The notes beneath the pieces are model-generated. The model was given only the letters and a program-made list of their open reading frames with translations, made no database searches and was not told where the DNA came from. A stretch of DNA of 64,000 nucleotides from Ceratotherium simum simum (Eukaryota; Chordata; Mammalia; Perissodactyla; Rhinocerotidae): positions 10,164,354-10,228,353 of the forward strand of contig NW_004454207.1 in the NCBI RefSeq assembly GCF_000283155.1, read 5' to 3'. Positions 22,522-33,641 of this stretch are shown in pieces; position 1 is the first letter of the stretch; every line of letters starts with the position of its first letter. A program made the translations under genes and the position numbers.

Positions 22522-24279
22522 TGGACTCTATGATTTCTGATGAGAAATCAGCTATCACTCAAATTATTTTTCCCCTTTAGGTTAGGTGTTGTTTCTGTCT
22601 GGCTGCTTTTGAGATATTTTTTCTTTGCCTTTACTTTTCAGAAATTTGACCATGACATGTTTCAGTGTGGATTTGTTTGGTTATCCTGTTTGGAGTTCAC
22701 TCAACCTCTTGAATCTGTAGGTTCATGTCTTTTGCCACATTCAGGAAGTTTTTAGCCATTATTTCTTTGAGTCCTTTTTCAGTCCTGCCCTCTTTCTCCT
22801 CTCTTACAGGACTACAATGACATGAATGTTAGATCTTTTGTTTTTGTACCACAGGTCCCTGAGGATCTGGGTTTTTTTTTTTTTTTTTTTAAGTCTATTT
22901 CTTCTTTGTCATTCAGATTTGGTAATTTCTATTATTCTATCTTTCAGTTCACTGATTCTTTCCTCAGTCCTCTCCATTCTGCTGTTTAGCCTCTACATTC
23001 AGTTTTTATCTCAGTTACTATATTTTTGAGTTCTTAAATTTTCATTTGTTTCTTCTTTATGTCTTCTATTTCTTTGCTGAGATTTTCTATTTTTTCCTAT
23101 GTTTTAAGTGTGTTTGTAATTGTTCATTGAAGCATTTTTATGATGGCTGCTTTAAAATCTTTGTCAGATAATTCTAACATTTCTGTCATCTTATTGTTGG
23201 CATCTATTAATTGTATTTTGTCATCCAGTTTGAGATCTTCCTGGTCCTTGGTATGACAAGTGAATTTCAGTTGCAATCTGGACATTTTGGGTATTATGTT
23301 ATGAGCCTCTGGATCTCATATAAACCTTCTCTTTTAGTTGTGACACAGCTCCAGCAGAGGAAGTGGGGGTGCTTCCTTATTTCGGCCAGATGTGGTAAAA
23401 GTCCAGGTTCCCCCCTCAGCTTTCACTGACACCTGAAGTTGGGGCTTCTCATTACTGCTGGGCCATGGGTGGAGTTCTGATTTTCCTGTAGGTTTCCATT
23501 AATACCTCCCAGGCCTGGAGGGGTAGGAGTGTTTCATTACTTAAGCTCACCATTTGGTCTCTGCTAACATCGTGGGGTGGGAGTGGTCTCATTACTGCTG
23601 AGCAGCAATCAAAGTCTTGACTCTCCACAAGGACTCCTCTGACACCACTCTAGTGGGGAGAGGGACACTCCATTACTGCTGCGTGGAGGTAGCAATCCAG
23701 GCTACCACTGACACTGGAAGGGGGGAGGTCATTACTGCCTGGCAAGGATGAAAGTCCCAGTTCCCACTTGGCCTTCTCTGACACCACCATGGCTGGGGTG
23801 TTAGAGTGGTTGCTACAGCCTGGAAAAGGTAGAAGTCTAGGCTCCCTACTTTGCCTTTGCTGGCATAGGTGGCAGAGGGGCCGGAGTTTTCTCTGTGGTG
23901 TTTGGCTGGAGTAGAGTGGTTATTATCTCAGTGTTTTCTGCCTTTCTAGGCTGCCTCTTTCCTGGTCACTTAGCTAGAGAGAGCAGTCTTTTCTTGGGAC
24001 TTTTTTTCTGCACCTTTGGTGTTTCCAAGTTGCCAGCTTCTTCAGCTCTAAGTCTGTGATATATGAAGCAAAAAATAAAAAACTCGGGGAACTCACCACC
24101 ATGTTATTCCTTGGGTCTGAGTCCCCTTGCTGATCTGCTTTCTTCTCTCAACCTTTGAAAGTCTTCTTAGGTTTATTTTATATATAACATCCAGTGTTGT
24201 GTATTTAGTGGGAGGAGTAGGGAAAGGTATCTCTACTTGATCTTTCTGGAGGTGGAAGCCCCTCTCCTTAATTTATAAA

Positions 24280-24865
24280 TATAAATCAGATCATGTTTTG
24301 ACCTGTTTACAAGTCTTAATGGCTTTTCACTGCACTCCAAGCTTGTTACCAGATGGACTCACAAGACCCTGTTTTCTCCAACTGCAGCCTATTTTTCTAG
24401 CTTCTTTCATGCCCTCGCCTATTCACTATGTTTCAGCCTGGCTGAGTTCCTCAATCACCTCAAACTCTTTATTGCCCCGGGACTTCACACATGCTTTTAC
24501 TTCTCCTTAAAAGAGCTATTTCTGATCTTTGCCCTCCTGTATTCTTCTTATATCTCAATACAGTGCCTATGTCACCTACTCAGAGAAGTCTTCTATGATC
24601 ACCTTAAGAAGTTTCCTCTCTCCCTCACCCCAATTGTGCTCTGTCACTACACTTTGTACATTTCATACCAGTATTTTTCATGATTTTCATTTATATATAG
24701 TTAGTTAGTTTGCTTACTAGTATATTGTGCATTTCCCAGTAGATTGTAAGCTCCATAGGGTCAGGAGCCATATCCATTATATTCACTAGCTTATCCGTGG
24801 TGCTTAGTCCAGTCCCTGGTACACAGTAATCATTTAATAAATGTCTGTTGAATGAATGAATGGAG
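24280..24865 (+). repeat. L2 LINE relic, sense, with 3' end
   Basis: Old L2: 'aagtcttaatggcttttcac', 'gggacttcacacatgctttt', then the 3'UTR hallmark 'gattgtaagctccatagggt' near 24744 and the terminal 'aataaatgtctgttgaatgaatgaatgg'-like end at 24837-24862. It is broken and diverged. The edges are approximate. Confidence 0.85.
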
Positions 24866-26879
24866 ACAAAACATTATATAATGTACAAATTACATTGCCA
24901 TTTCATAATCTGGAAAGTTGCTTATTTATTTATGCATTTGGTATGCATTCATATTTTCATAATTTGAAATACACCCAAAATATTTTTGTATGTTTCTGTC
25001 ATTTCACTTGCTACATTATGTCAAAAATATCTATTTGTATGCTTTGTTTTGTTTACAGGATTTGAGGACAGCAACCATGTCTTACTCATTTTTGTATCTA
25101 TAGTGCTTAGCACAGGGCCTATACAGAGTAGATGCTCATGTTGAAAAACCAATAAATGATAGCTTTCATTGTGCTACAAAGTATTTGAAATAGTTCCTAA
25201 GAGAAACTAAACAAACCAAAATATTTTCATTACTTAGATCAACAAAATAACTAAGTTTCCTTTCAAAATCAAGAAAATGTCAAAAGCAGTGACAAACTTA
25301 CATGCCTCTCTCTCTTTCTGGATACAGTTCCTGGTCAGTGAGAATAACTGATTTGTTCCACTTGGTATGAGCATCCTTAATTTGCCAGTCTTCCTAGAAG
25401 TAAATAAGACCCATTTGAGAAAAAAGACAAAATCTGTGGATAAAGAAGGCAATCTTCCTTTCCCATTCCCCATGTTATTTCTCTGTAATATATCAATTAG
25501 CCAAGGATTAAGCAATTTGCCTCCTACCTTAAGCATTTTTCACACAAAAAAATTGATCTATAGAGATATACCAGTTAACTTATAAACAGGACCTCTGAAC
25601 ATATCTAGCACCAATTTTCCCAGTACACATTTGCTGCTACCAAGACCACTAAATGTTCAGAAGAAAATGGACCCAATATCTTGAATATGAGAGAATTCCC
25701 TAAAATCTAGATGTTTTGTAAACCAACAATGTTAAAGATCAGAAGAAAGGGTTTAGATCAGGGTTTTGTTTCTATTATGCAACATTAACACAGGGTTTTT
25801 ATTAATTATGGGGTTATCCTAGGGAGCCCCAATGATTAGGGAAAATGCAGTCTTTTCAAATTTGAAATTGAGCTGCTGCTGCTGCTGCTGCTGATTTACT
25901 AGGCCAGGGCTGGACTGGCCTAGTTTATTCAGGCAAAAGTTCAGCAGAGCTCACTTTTGGGAGTATTTATGAACTTCCTAGATCAGATCTGTGCCAAATG
26001 GTCAAGCAGTACCTAAGCAACAGCATGGTGGCAGCTGCTAGGTTGTCTTATTATACTTCCATAGATTCAACCAGCAAGGCGAAAACAACCCCAAATGGAT
26101 TTAGAAAGTTTATTATTTACACAGATAGCAACATAAGATCAGCATGGTGTCAACTCCTCGTGTCCCTAGTCATATAGGATGATACCAAACCAGAGGGGCC
26201 AGATGATAGATGACACAAGTCATGGGTCCCTCTGTCATTGAGGAGCCAACTCTAAAGTACAGCTTAACAGTTCTTTAGTCTGAAGCTGTACCTCACGCTG
26301 GGGTGAAGTGGAAAGTCCCATGCTTCACTGGAATCAGGGTGGCAGATGAGAAACGGACTTGGGATAGCTCCTCACAAGACTGTCTTGCCATGTCCCAGGG
26401 AAAATCACAAGGCATTTTGCCAAGACATGTGTAAGACTGCAGTTGAGCCCTGCCTACATGGCCTATGTAGATGTGCAAGATCACCAGAGTGCCATGGCAA
26501 AGCTGTTCTTCTACAATCTGATGAGGAGGGGAGAATTTCAAAGCCAGCCTAGTTTAAAAAGTGCCATCATTCTGTAAGTGCCAAAAGTATAATTAGATAA
26601 AAGTAGGGATCATCATTAGTGTCCGGGATTTCATCAGAAAAGAGTAATGCAAGTGATGGTGGTAAGAGAATAGTTACCATTCATGGTGGAGCCATCTGAA
26701 TAAGATATACACACAAGTGGACTATGAGAAAGGAGAGAAGGAAAATCGACTTGTGAAAAACTTAGTGCCCTATATACCAAGCCTCCCCATTCCGACATCC
26801 AGTTCTTTCACAAATCTTAATAAGGACATGAAGGATATCCAAACTGACAAAACTACCAGATTTTTCTTCTCAGTTCTTA
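24866..26879. other. Intergenic, mostly unclassified
   Basis: No gene was recognised. A short L2/MIR-like 3' end lies near 25060-25160 ('tagtgcttagcacagggcct'). A GCT microsatellite sits at 25872-25893. 26100-26560 has higher GC and several short frames on both strands (about 68-82 codons) with no recognisable product. It could be an old LTR, but I could not assign it. Confidence 0.45.
25872..25893. repeat. Trinucleotide microsatellite (CTG/GCT)n, 7 units
   Basis: Seven CTG units in a row (25873-25893), uninterrupted, in non-coding intergenic DNA. Confidence 0.95.
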
Positions 26880-28055
26880 AGGGAATAATTTCATTTTTGC
26901 ACTTCACACAATTTTCCACTCCTTCCTACCTGAAATTCTTTTTTTCACTGGGCTACCATGACACTGCATTCTCTTGGTTCTTCTTATAATTTACTTATTT
27001 TCTCTTTCTCTTCTGTGGGCTTCCTCCACTGGCATCTCACACTCTCCCTGTGTCATTCATATTCTTGTTTTAGTAGTGACTCTCAAATCTATATCTTCAG
27101 CCCATACTGAGATTCACATTCCTATATGTGAATGCAGAAACTGCCTACTGGAAATTCCTTCTCGGCTGTCCCATATGTATCTCATGCTTAGAATGTCTAA
27201 AACAGAAGTAATAGATCACTTCTCTGTCCCAAATATGCTCCTTCTATTGTTTATTTTAGATGGAGAAGAAATAATTTACCCATTCACCCAACCTAGAATC
27301 CTGGGAATCATTCTTGATATTGCTCTTTTCCTAACCTCACATATCCAACCAATCACTAGTTCTCCTAAATATTTATTAAATCCATCCCCTTCTCTCCATT
27401 CCCACCTCCACTGCTCTATTTCTGACCCAAGTCATCTCTTCACTGGTCTATTGCCACATCCTCCAGATTGACCCCCTCCCCCATCCCGTCTCTTTCAAAT
27501 CTATGCTCTCCATGGCTGCCAGTCAATATGAAACATAAATATATAAATATGACCAAGTCACTTCATTGCTTAAAATAATTAAATGGCTCTATCTTTTTAG
27601 GCTACCTTTTAGTTTGAATTTTTTCCCCCCAGATCTTGCTGTTGCTCACCCCTCCCACCTCATCTCTTATCACATCTTGCTTTTTCAACTCCAGCCTTCC
27701 AGGTACCTCTACATAGTGCTCTGTAACTTTGCTCACAGGCCTTCTGCCTATAAGCTCTTTTCTGCATTATTGCTTGGCTGTCATCCTTTAAGACCTAGAA
27801 CAGGCATTATTCCCTCGATATAGTCTTTCCCCAGCTATTAGGTACTCCTCTGTGCATAGTACTGGGCACATCTATCATTGCACTTATCACATTATCCTAT
27901 TAAATTAACTATGAATGTTTCTGTTTCCCCTACCAGTCTATGGGCATCTTGGTCATCTTTGCATCCACAAAATCAAGTAATTTTTGTGATCAAAGCATAC
28001 AACTTGGGCCAGCACATTGGTAGGGTTCAAAAAATATTTGTTGAACAAGTTTATA
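26880..28055 (+). repeat. Long L2 LINE relic, sense
   Basis: About 1.2 kb of L2: coding-like remains ('ttcctccactggcatctcac', 'gtctaaaacagaagtaatag', 'ggaatcattcttgatattgc', reading 'ILGIILDIALFLTSHIQP' in the 165-codon frame 26974-27471) followed by 3'UTR-type text ('ggctgtcatcctttaagacc', 'tatgggcatcttggtcatct') and an end near 'aaaatatttgttgaac'. The 165-codon frame is an L2 ORF relic and not a gene. Confidence 0.82.
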
Positions 28056-28702
28056 TGCTCTTCATTAATGGCTGCTAAATGCACCGGAAATGTCCGTGAT
28101 GGGCTAGGGCTTAATGTGTGAAGAAAACTGTTTCCTAATCTAGGTGGGCTCTGAGATTTTTATCAGATAGTGATTAATACAGCAGGGAATACCTGGAAAG
28201 GGCCCTAAAAAAACTCTATTGGATAACCTCAACTAGAGCCAATTTCTCTTCAGCCAGAGATGATTGCTGTGAATCTTGGTCTGGAAAGGACATGGCTCGA
28301 TTTAATAGTTTACCCTAGAGACAAAACAGCAAAGAAAGAATTCTATTAATTTAATTATACTCTCTGGGTGCTTATCCCTAATAATCTAAAGGGAGGTTTT
28401 GCTCAGAGCAGCACCCTGAAGGCCCATTTACAGCTAAAGATCTTTTCTTACTTGCTTCTCTGACTATTGGAGGCATGGACAGATTGCTATCTGGTGGTTG
28501 GTTACATCAGAAGATTTGGTTCTTTACTCATAGCGGTTAGCTGAATTACACTGCAAGAAAATAAAAATATTGTTCCAAAAATTTTGCTGAGCATTCTCTG
28601 GAGCAAGTTTTATAACTTGTTCTTGAGAATAATTTGTGTTTTATCACTACTAGTCTTACCTAGCTAATTTTTCTGATCAAGGTATACAACTTATGTCAGC
28701 AT
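28056..28702. other. Intergenic, no feature recognised
   Basis: AT-rich unclassified sequence. The text 'gatcaaagcatacaacttgg' at 27989-28008 and 'gatcaaggtatacaacttat' at 28675-28694 is similar by eye, and the significance is unclear. Confidence 0.5.
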
Positions 28703-28718
28703 AGAACACCTGCTTTTG

Positions 28719-28914
28719 TAATTGTTTTTTTTGGTGAGGAAGATTTGCCCTGAGCTAACATCTATGCCAATCTTCCTCTATTTTGTATGTGGGATGCTGC
28801 CACAGCATGGCTTGATAAGCGGTGTGTAGGTCTGCGCCAGGGATCCGAACCAGCGAACCCCGGGCCACCAAAGCAGAGCGCACGAACTTAACCATTACGC
28901 CACCAGGCTGGCCC
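28719..28914 (-). mobile_element. ERE-type SINE, antisense
   Basis: An exact 16-bp direct repeat, AGAACACCTGCTTTTG, flanks it at 28703-28718 and 28915-28930. On the minus strand the head is 'gggccagcctggtggcgtaa', with a B-box-like 'ggttcgctggttcggatccc', and the tail is 'gaggaagattggcatagatg' followed by an A-run. Confidence 0.95.
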
Positions 28915-28930
28915 AGAACACCTGCTTTTG

Positions 28931-30086
28931 AAATTATAGAAAAGGTCTGGGCAGAATTAAGTGGAAAAAAGAGGGCTCCTATCTTTTCCTCTATCTTAGG
29001 ACATGGACTACCCTCATAGCTGTTCTCTCTGTTGTCACTTCTCACTAATCATTCAAAAATGAAAGATAGAAGAGAAAAAATAATTTATGATAAAATATTA
29101 CTCATTAAAAAAGAAATCTAAAAATTAAACAGACAGTTATAGCAAAAACACAATCTAAGCAAACTGGGAAAATCACCAGAAAGGGCTCTGCAAGACATTT
29201 TGTCTAAATGTTAAATAACTAAAAAACGTTAAACTATGTCTTGCATGGCAAGTCTGAGGTCTGATGCAGAACAAGCTTCTTATAGCAGAAGAAATGGGAA
29301 GTGAAGATTAAGGGCCCTTATAAAATAACCTAGGTTGGAAAATGTGGAGGTTAGAGATACTGAGTTTGCAGCTCCAAAAGAAACAGTCACATTATTTACT
29401 CCTGTCTTTGGCCCTAAAGAGATAAAGGCTTGAAGGTCCTTCTTCCAGTGGAAGGCTCCCTTTTTATCTGACCCAATCCCTAGGAGTCAGCTCCATTGAG
29501 CACCTAGATTCCAGTCAGAGAGGACCTTTGTCAATTCCATATCTAAAGTACTTAGACTCACTATGTATACTATAAAATCTAAACTGAAAATATTTTGGTC
29601 AAGAGATTTTAATTTTTTATTGAAATCTAGAGGGAGAAGAATAAAAAAAGACAACTATTAACAATTGGATTAAAAGATGATTTAAAGTGATGTATTTTGA
29701 TATGGTTGCAAACATCTCACAAGTTTTATGTCTCCAATTAATTAAATTAATTTAATATTTCTCCTCTGCCTGCTTCTAAAGAATCAGTTTGGCTTTTATA
29801 TCTAGACTTGAAGTATGTGTGACATTATATCATTTATTGTATTATGTTTTGATATGTATTTTATGACAACATACATTTCCCCCAATCTTTTAGATTGTAT
29901 TGTGCATTGTGAAGGCAAAATTAAGCTGCTGAAGTTTGTATATAGTCATATTATAGTACTATACTTACAAAAATGAGGCAAGACATTAACATTTTCAATA
30001 GGCAAAAGAATATAACAGCTAGTTTATTTGAAAAGTTGTGGAAAGAAAAATGCAGGAAAGATTTAGCCGAGTCATCTGGAGTTAAC
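28931..30086. other. Intergenic, no feature recognised
   Basis: AT-rich spacer between two ERE copies. No gene, RNA or classified repeat could be supported. Confidence 0.55.
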
Positions 30087-30098
30087 AATAAAAGAGTG

Positions 30099-30341
30099 GG
30101 GCCGGCCCAGTGGCCTAGCGGTTAAGTGCGTGCGCTCCACCTCAGCAGCCCGAGGGTTGACAGGTTTGGATCCTGGGTGTGTACCGACGCATTGCTTGTC
30201 AAGCCACGCTGTGGCAGTGTCCCATATAAACTAGAGGAAGATGGGCACGGATGCTAACCCAGGGCCAATCTTCCTTGGCAAAAAGAGGAGAATTGGCATC
30301 AGATGTTAGCTCAGGGCTGGTCTTCCTCACAAAAAAAAGAG
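30099..30341 (+). mobile_element. ERE-type SINE, sense
   Basis: An exact 12-bp duplication, AATAAAAGAGTG, flanks it at 30087-30098 and 30342-30353. The head is 'gggccggcccagtggcctag', and the body has the duplicated 'gaggaagatgggcacggatg' / 'gaggagaattggcatcagat' modules of the long ERE subtype, each followed by 'tagctcaggg'-like text. Confidence 0.95.
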
Positions 30342-30353
30342 AATAAAAGAGTG

Positions 30354-31144
30354 AAAGCAATGATCATTTAATTCTTTTGTTTTTCTTCTCCCCAAACCAA
30401 GAATATTTGAGTGAAAAGCTAGTTAGGTTCTGAATGAATTAAGTGAAATAATTAATGCCTATTATACTCTCAAAATCAAAGGCAAATTCTTGATTTTTTA
30501 TATGTTTTGTAGGGGAAATCTCGAGGAGGACAAATACCTAAGGCCTTGGTGAACTCTCTTAGATAGTATAACTCTACATCCCCATTTTGGTTCACTTTTA
30601 GTTCTTAGAATTATTCTTTTTTATAGTTATCTCAGGTGATTAGATTTAAAAAATTCCTTACCGTAACATAAATAAGAGGAGAACATGTACAACTTAATTC
30701 TGATGTGGAGTCTTCCTCAGAATCCTTTCTCTGTGATCTTTTTCTCCATCTTCTTTGGTACTGGTCTTTTCATGAAATATGTTTTTTTATTTTTATTGCA
30801 TCCTAGTCTTTGGCATTTGTTTTGATTGATATGCTATTCATTATGCAAACAATATCTCACTTTAAACTTGCTTGCGATATGATGTATAGTCTGGTTGCTT
30901 ATCATGCAAGCCCAGTCAGGATATGCAGTTTGGTGTTTCAGCCAAATTTGGTCACTTCCTACATTCTCACAGTTGTTGGTTAGGTACTGGTCAGGAACAC
31001 TCATGGTGACTCTCAGGCTCCTTTGTAGTTAACCTGCTGATGAGACATATTCAGTTAACATTCAGTGGACCTTCCCCTTCCAAAGTATTGTTCGTTTTGT
31101 GACACTGATACAAACCTTCTTACTAGTTTTAAAAGCTCATATTC
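30354..31144. other. Intergenic upstream of CNKSR2, no feature recognised
   Basis: AT-rich DNA with no supportable element. Enhancers cannot be judged from one sequence. Confidence 0.5.
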
Positions 31145-31400
31145 TGGAATCACCTCAACTTAGTTATTACAATCATGCATCATGACCTCAGACAAATTAC
31201 TTAACCTCTTTAAGCCTTATTCATTAATTTGTTCAGCATTTATTGAACTATGTGTAATAGGCTCTGGGGACGGGGAGTGAATGTGATAGCCAAGGTTTTC
31301 TCATCTATAAAATGTGGATAATGATAGAGCTGTTTTGAGGATAAAATGTATGTAAAGTACTTAGCACAGTGTTCAACAAATGTTCATTGTTATTATTAGC
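31145..31400 (+). repeat. MIR SINE relic, sense, interrupted
   Basis: MIR-like order: 'cctcagacaaattacttaac' , 'ctcatctataaaatgtggat', 'ttgaggataaaatgtatgta', 'gtacttagcacagtgttcaa' and a final 'ttattattagcag'. A segment around 31220-31295 ('cattcattaatttgttcagc') seems to interrupt the central part. Confidence 0.75.
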
Positions 31401-32284
31401 AGTATTATTTTGATAAAATTACTTTTAACATCTCCCTATGACTGTAACCTCTAATGATTCACAATGCATCTATTCCATTATGCTTCTGAACATAAAGCTA
31501 CTCTATAAATTTCTGATGCTGGAAATGATCTTTTCTAGAAATATTGATACAATGTTCTGAGACTCAATTGTAATATAGGCACTCCAAAATACAATACTTT
31601 TCACACCTGGTTAGCCAAGAGAAAATTGTAGATCACAATCACCTGGATTATGAAAGGAAGGTGCTATACATGTATCCTCTGAGCAGAGACTATCTTCTAA
31701 GTTTCTTTCCAAAGACTCCCATATATTTTTAAGTTTGTATTATTAGAAAAATAAACAACAAGCCTACAGACAGGCCATCTTGTTTTACTTGGTTTGTATC
31801 ACTAGCCTGAAAACATCAAAATATTTTAACTACTGTGGTTTCAGCTCTTTGCGTGTATGTGGGGGGCGGGGATGTCAACTCGTGTCAGTTGAGAAAAGTG
31901 GCAGTACTGCTTCTCACTTTAACTAGAGAAAATGGGTTACTGCAGGAACTGGCAAAACCTATTGACATTATTGAAATGGTTATAGAATTAAAATAAGTTT
32001 CTTTTTCATTCAATGGAGCTATTTAAGAATGACAATGAGAAAACATCTATAACGGGAGTGGAGAGTTTGCATCTATACTTTCTAGGATTATTTGTCGTTT
32101 AAAGCGAAGCCTCATTAGGCAAACCGTCTTTTACTAAGGGTCGCATAGTAGCCTGGGTAAGATTTCCGAAGAACGTGAGTTTTGAAGAATCATGTTGTTT
32201 ACAATTTATCACACATTTTAAATCCCAGCGTTACCCTTCAATTCTTACATAAGCACGGCTGCAAACAAAAGGACATCCTCTAAC
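31401..32284. other. CNKSR2 upstream flank, no feature recognised
   Basis: Moderately AT-rich DNA leading up to the CpG island. A G-rich run lies at 31860-31870. No classified repeat was seen in the last 800 bases, which may mean that regulatory sequence excludes insertions, but this is only inference. Confidence 0.5.
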
Positions 32285-32805
32285 ATAGGCACTGGGCGCT
32301 CTCAGCAGTGGAGGCGGAGCCCAAACCGCACACAGAGCCCTTCAGGAGGCACGTCGGGCCGCAGCCGTCTCGGGAGCGCCCTGACCGGCACTTGGCGCTT
32401 CCAGGCTCACGTCTGACTTCCCAGGCCCGGTGCGGCAGCGGGGGCGGGCCGACAGCCCCGGCCCTCCTGCCTCGTCATCGCTGCGTTCCTGGCTGGCGGA
32501 GCCGGGCTCCCGTCCGCGGCATTCCACGCCTCCGTCTCCGAGGCGTGCGCGGGGCTCGGGAATCACCTCGGGAGCCCACTCAGCAGCGGGGAGGGCGGGA
32601 GCGAGGAAAGCCCCGGCTCCCGCCGTAATCCCGCGCTCAGTGGCGGTCCCCTCCCCTCGGCGGCGGGGCCGCAGGTACCTCCTCAGCCGCCTCAGCAGTC
32701 TGAGTTCAACTGGTGGGCGGCCCGTCCCGCCGCGGCCGCTCGGAGGCCCTTCGGAGCCGCGCTCCTGCCGCCGGCACCTGACTGACTGACCCGAGCCTGG
32801 GGCTC

Positions 32806-33065
32806 NNNNNNNNNNNNNNNNNNNNNNNNNNNNNNNNNNNNNNNNNNNNNNNNNNNNNNNNNNNNNNNNNNNNNNNNNNNNNNNNNNNNNNNNNNNNNNN
32901 NNNNNNNNNNNNNNNNNNNNNNNNNNNNNNNNNNNNNNNNNNNNNNNNNNNNNNNNNNNNNNNNNNNNNNNNNNNNNNNNNNNNNNNNNNNNNNNNNNNN
33001 NNNNNNNNNNNNNNNNNNNNNNNNNNNNNNNNNNNNNNNNNNNNNNNNNNNNNNNNNNNNNNNNN
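32806..33065. other. Assembly gap, 260 N
   Basis: A sized N-run within the CpG island, 506 bp upstream of the CNKSR2 start codon. GC-rich promoters often drop out of short-read assemblies. The frames that bridge it are not evidence of coding. Confidence 0.99.
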
Positions 33066-33571
33066 CGCCCCACACCCGAGGGCTGCGGAGAGATATTTTG
33101 GGTGGCAGGAGGCCCCTCGTCATTTCCGCCCGGCAGCTTGTCGTGCCGGGGGCTTCACTCCCGCGCGCGAGGCGAGCGGGCAAGTTGGTTGCGGGTGTTC
33201 TGCGGTGGCTCCTGCCCTTAGCGCGGCGACCCTCGGCAGCGCAAGCCGTGAATTGAAACCCTGGAGGGACGGAGACTCGAGCGCAGCGGTGGAACAGCAG
33301 CAGCTGCCGCCGCCTCAGCGGGGACCGAGCAGAGCCGACGCGGAGCCGCGACCCCGCGGCGTTTCCCTCCTGGTCGCCGCTCGCACCGCTACTGCCCGCC
33401 GTTTGCGGAGAGACATTGCAACCGCGAGAGCCGACACACAAAAGCCGCCTTCTCCGCGCCGCCCGCCCAGCGAGGCAGCGGCAGCAAGAGACCTCACCTG
33501 AGGGCTGCTCGGGCTGCCGAGTTCGTTTTGTGTCTGAGCTCCGCGACCCTCGCGGAACCGACTCGGTGCCC
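33066..33571 (+). other. CNKSR2: CNKSR2 5' leader region, AUG-free (transcript start not determined)
   Basis: Between the gap and the start codon no ATG occurs in any frame, so the first AUG a scanning ribosome would meet is the CNKSR2 start, provided transcription begins inside this stretch. The reading frame of CNKSR2 is open upstream back to a TGA at 33254-33256 (105 codons) but has no in-frame ATG. Which part is transcribed is unknown. Confidence 0.6.
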
Positions 33572-33635
33572 ATGGCTCTGATCATGGAACCGGTGAGCAA
33601 ATGGTCTCCGAGTCAAGTAGTGGACTGGATGAAAG
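33572..33635 (+). CDS. CNKSR2: CNKSR2 first coding exon (N-terminus, start of SAM domain), partial gene
   Basis: The 64 coding bases give 21 codons plus one base, starting MALIMEPVSKWSPSQ and ending DWMK, which I recognise as the N-terminus of CNKSR2 (connector enhancer of KSR 2, CNK2/MAGUIN). In known family members this protein is a roughly 1000-residue scaffold with SAM, CRIC, PDZ and PH domains. It links Ras-MAPK and Rho/Rac signalling to the postsynaptic density through PSD-95-type proteins, and loss in human causes X-linked intellectual disability with seizures. Exon 1 covers only the first helix of the SAM domain (WSPSQVVDWM). It ends at AAAG, followed by the donor GTAATG at 33636, so the intron is phase 1. 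The start has C at -3 and G at +4. A second in-frame ATG, codon 5 at 33584, has the stronger context (A at -3, G at +4). Frames that continue past the donor are intronic read-through. Exon 2 was not found in the remaining 30 kb. Confidence 0.96.
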
Positions 33636-33641
33636 GTAATG
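33636..33641 (+). other. CNKSR2: Splice donor of CNKSR2 exon 1 (GTAATG)
   Basis: AAG|GTAATG agrees with the consensus at -2 to +4. It interrupts codon 22 after its first base, and a glycine codon (GGN) would fit the known next residue. Confidence 0.9.

Larger units (their letters stand above)
17200..24265 (-). mobile_element. Old L1M element, antisense, host of nested insertions
   Basis: On the minus strand, 24265-22539 is the L1 leader and ORF1 N-terminal half. ORF1 continues at 18577-18250, and 18250-17200 is the ORF2 start. The two parts are separated by a later L1 (18597-22231) and an ERE, and the sequence is also split by a tRNA-RTE SINE (17366-17781). The ORF1 C-terminal relic (antisense 'ttctttcagcacttgaaaaa') runs directly into the younger L1's poly-T, and ORF1 resumes with antisense 'gatgagaaatcagctatcac' at 22539. 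All frames are broken. The left boundary is approximate. Confidence 0.8.

Noticed and set aside
26974..27471. 165-codon frame as a novel gene
   Set aside because: The sequence follows L2 LINE order before and after, so it is an L2 ORF relic.
32342..33600. Long minus-strand open frames (243 and 302 codons) over the CpG island
   Set aside because: Both cross the 260-N gap, are Arg/Gly/Pro/Ser-rich as expected of GC-rich DNA, and match no protein family.
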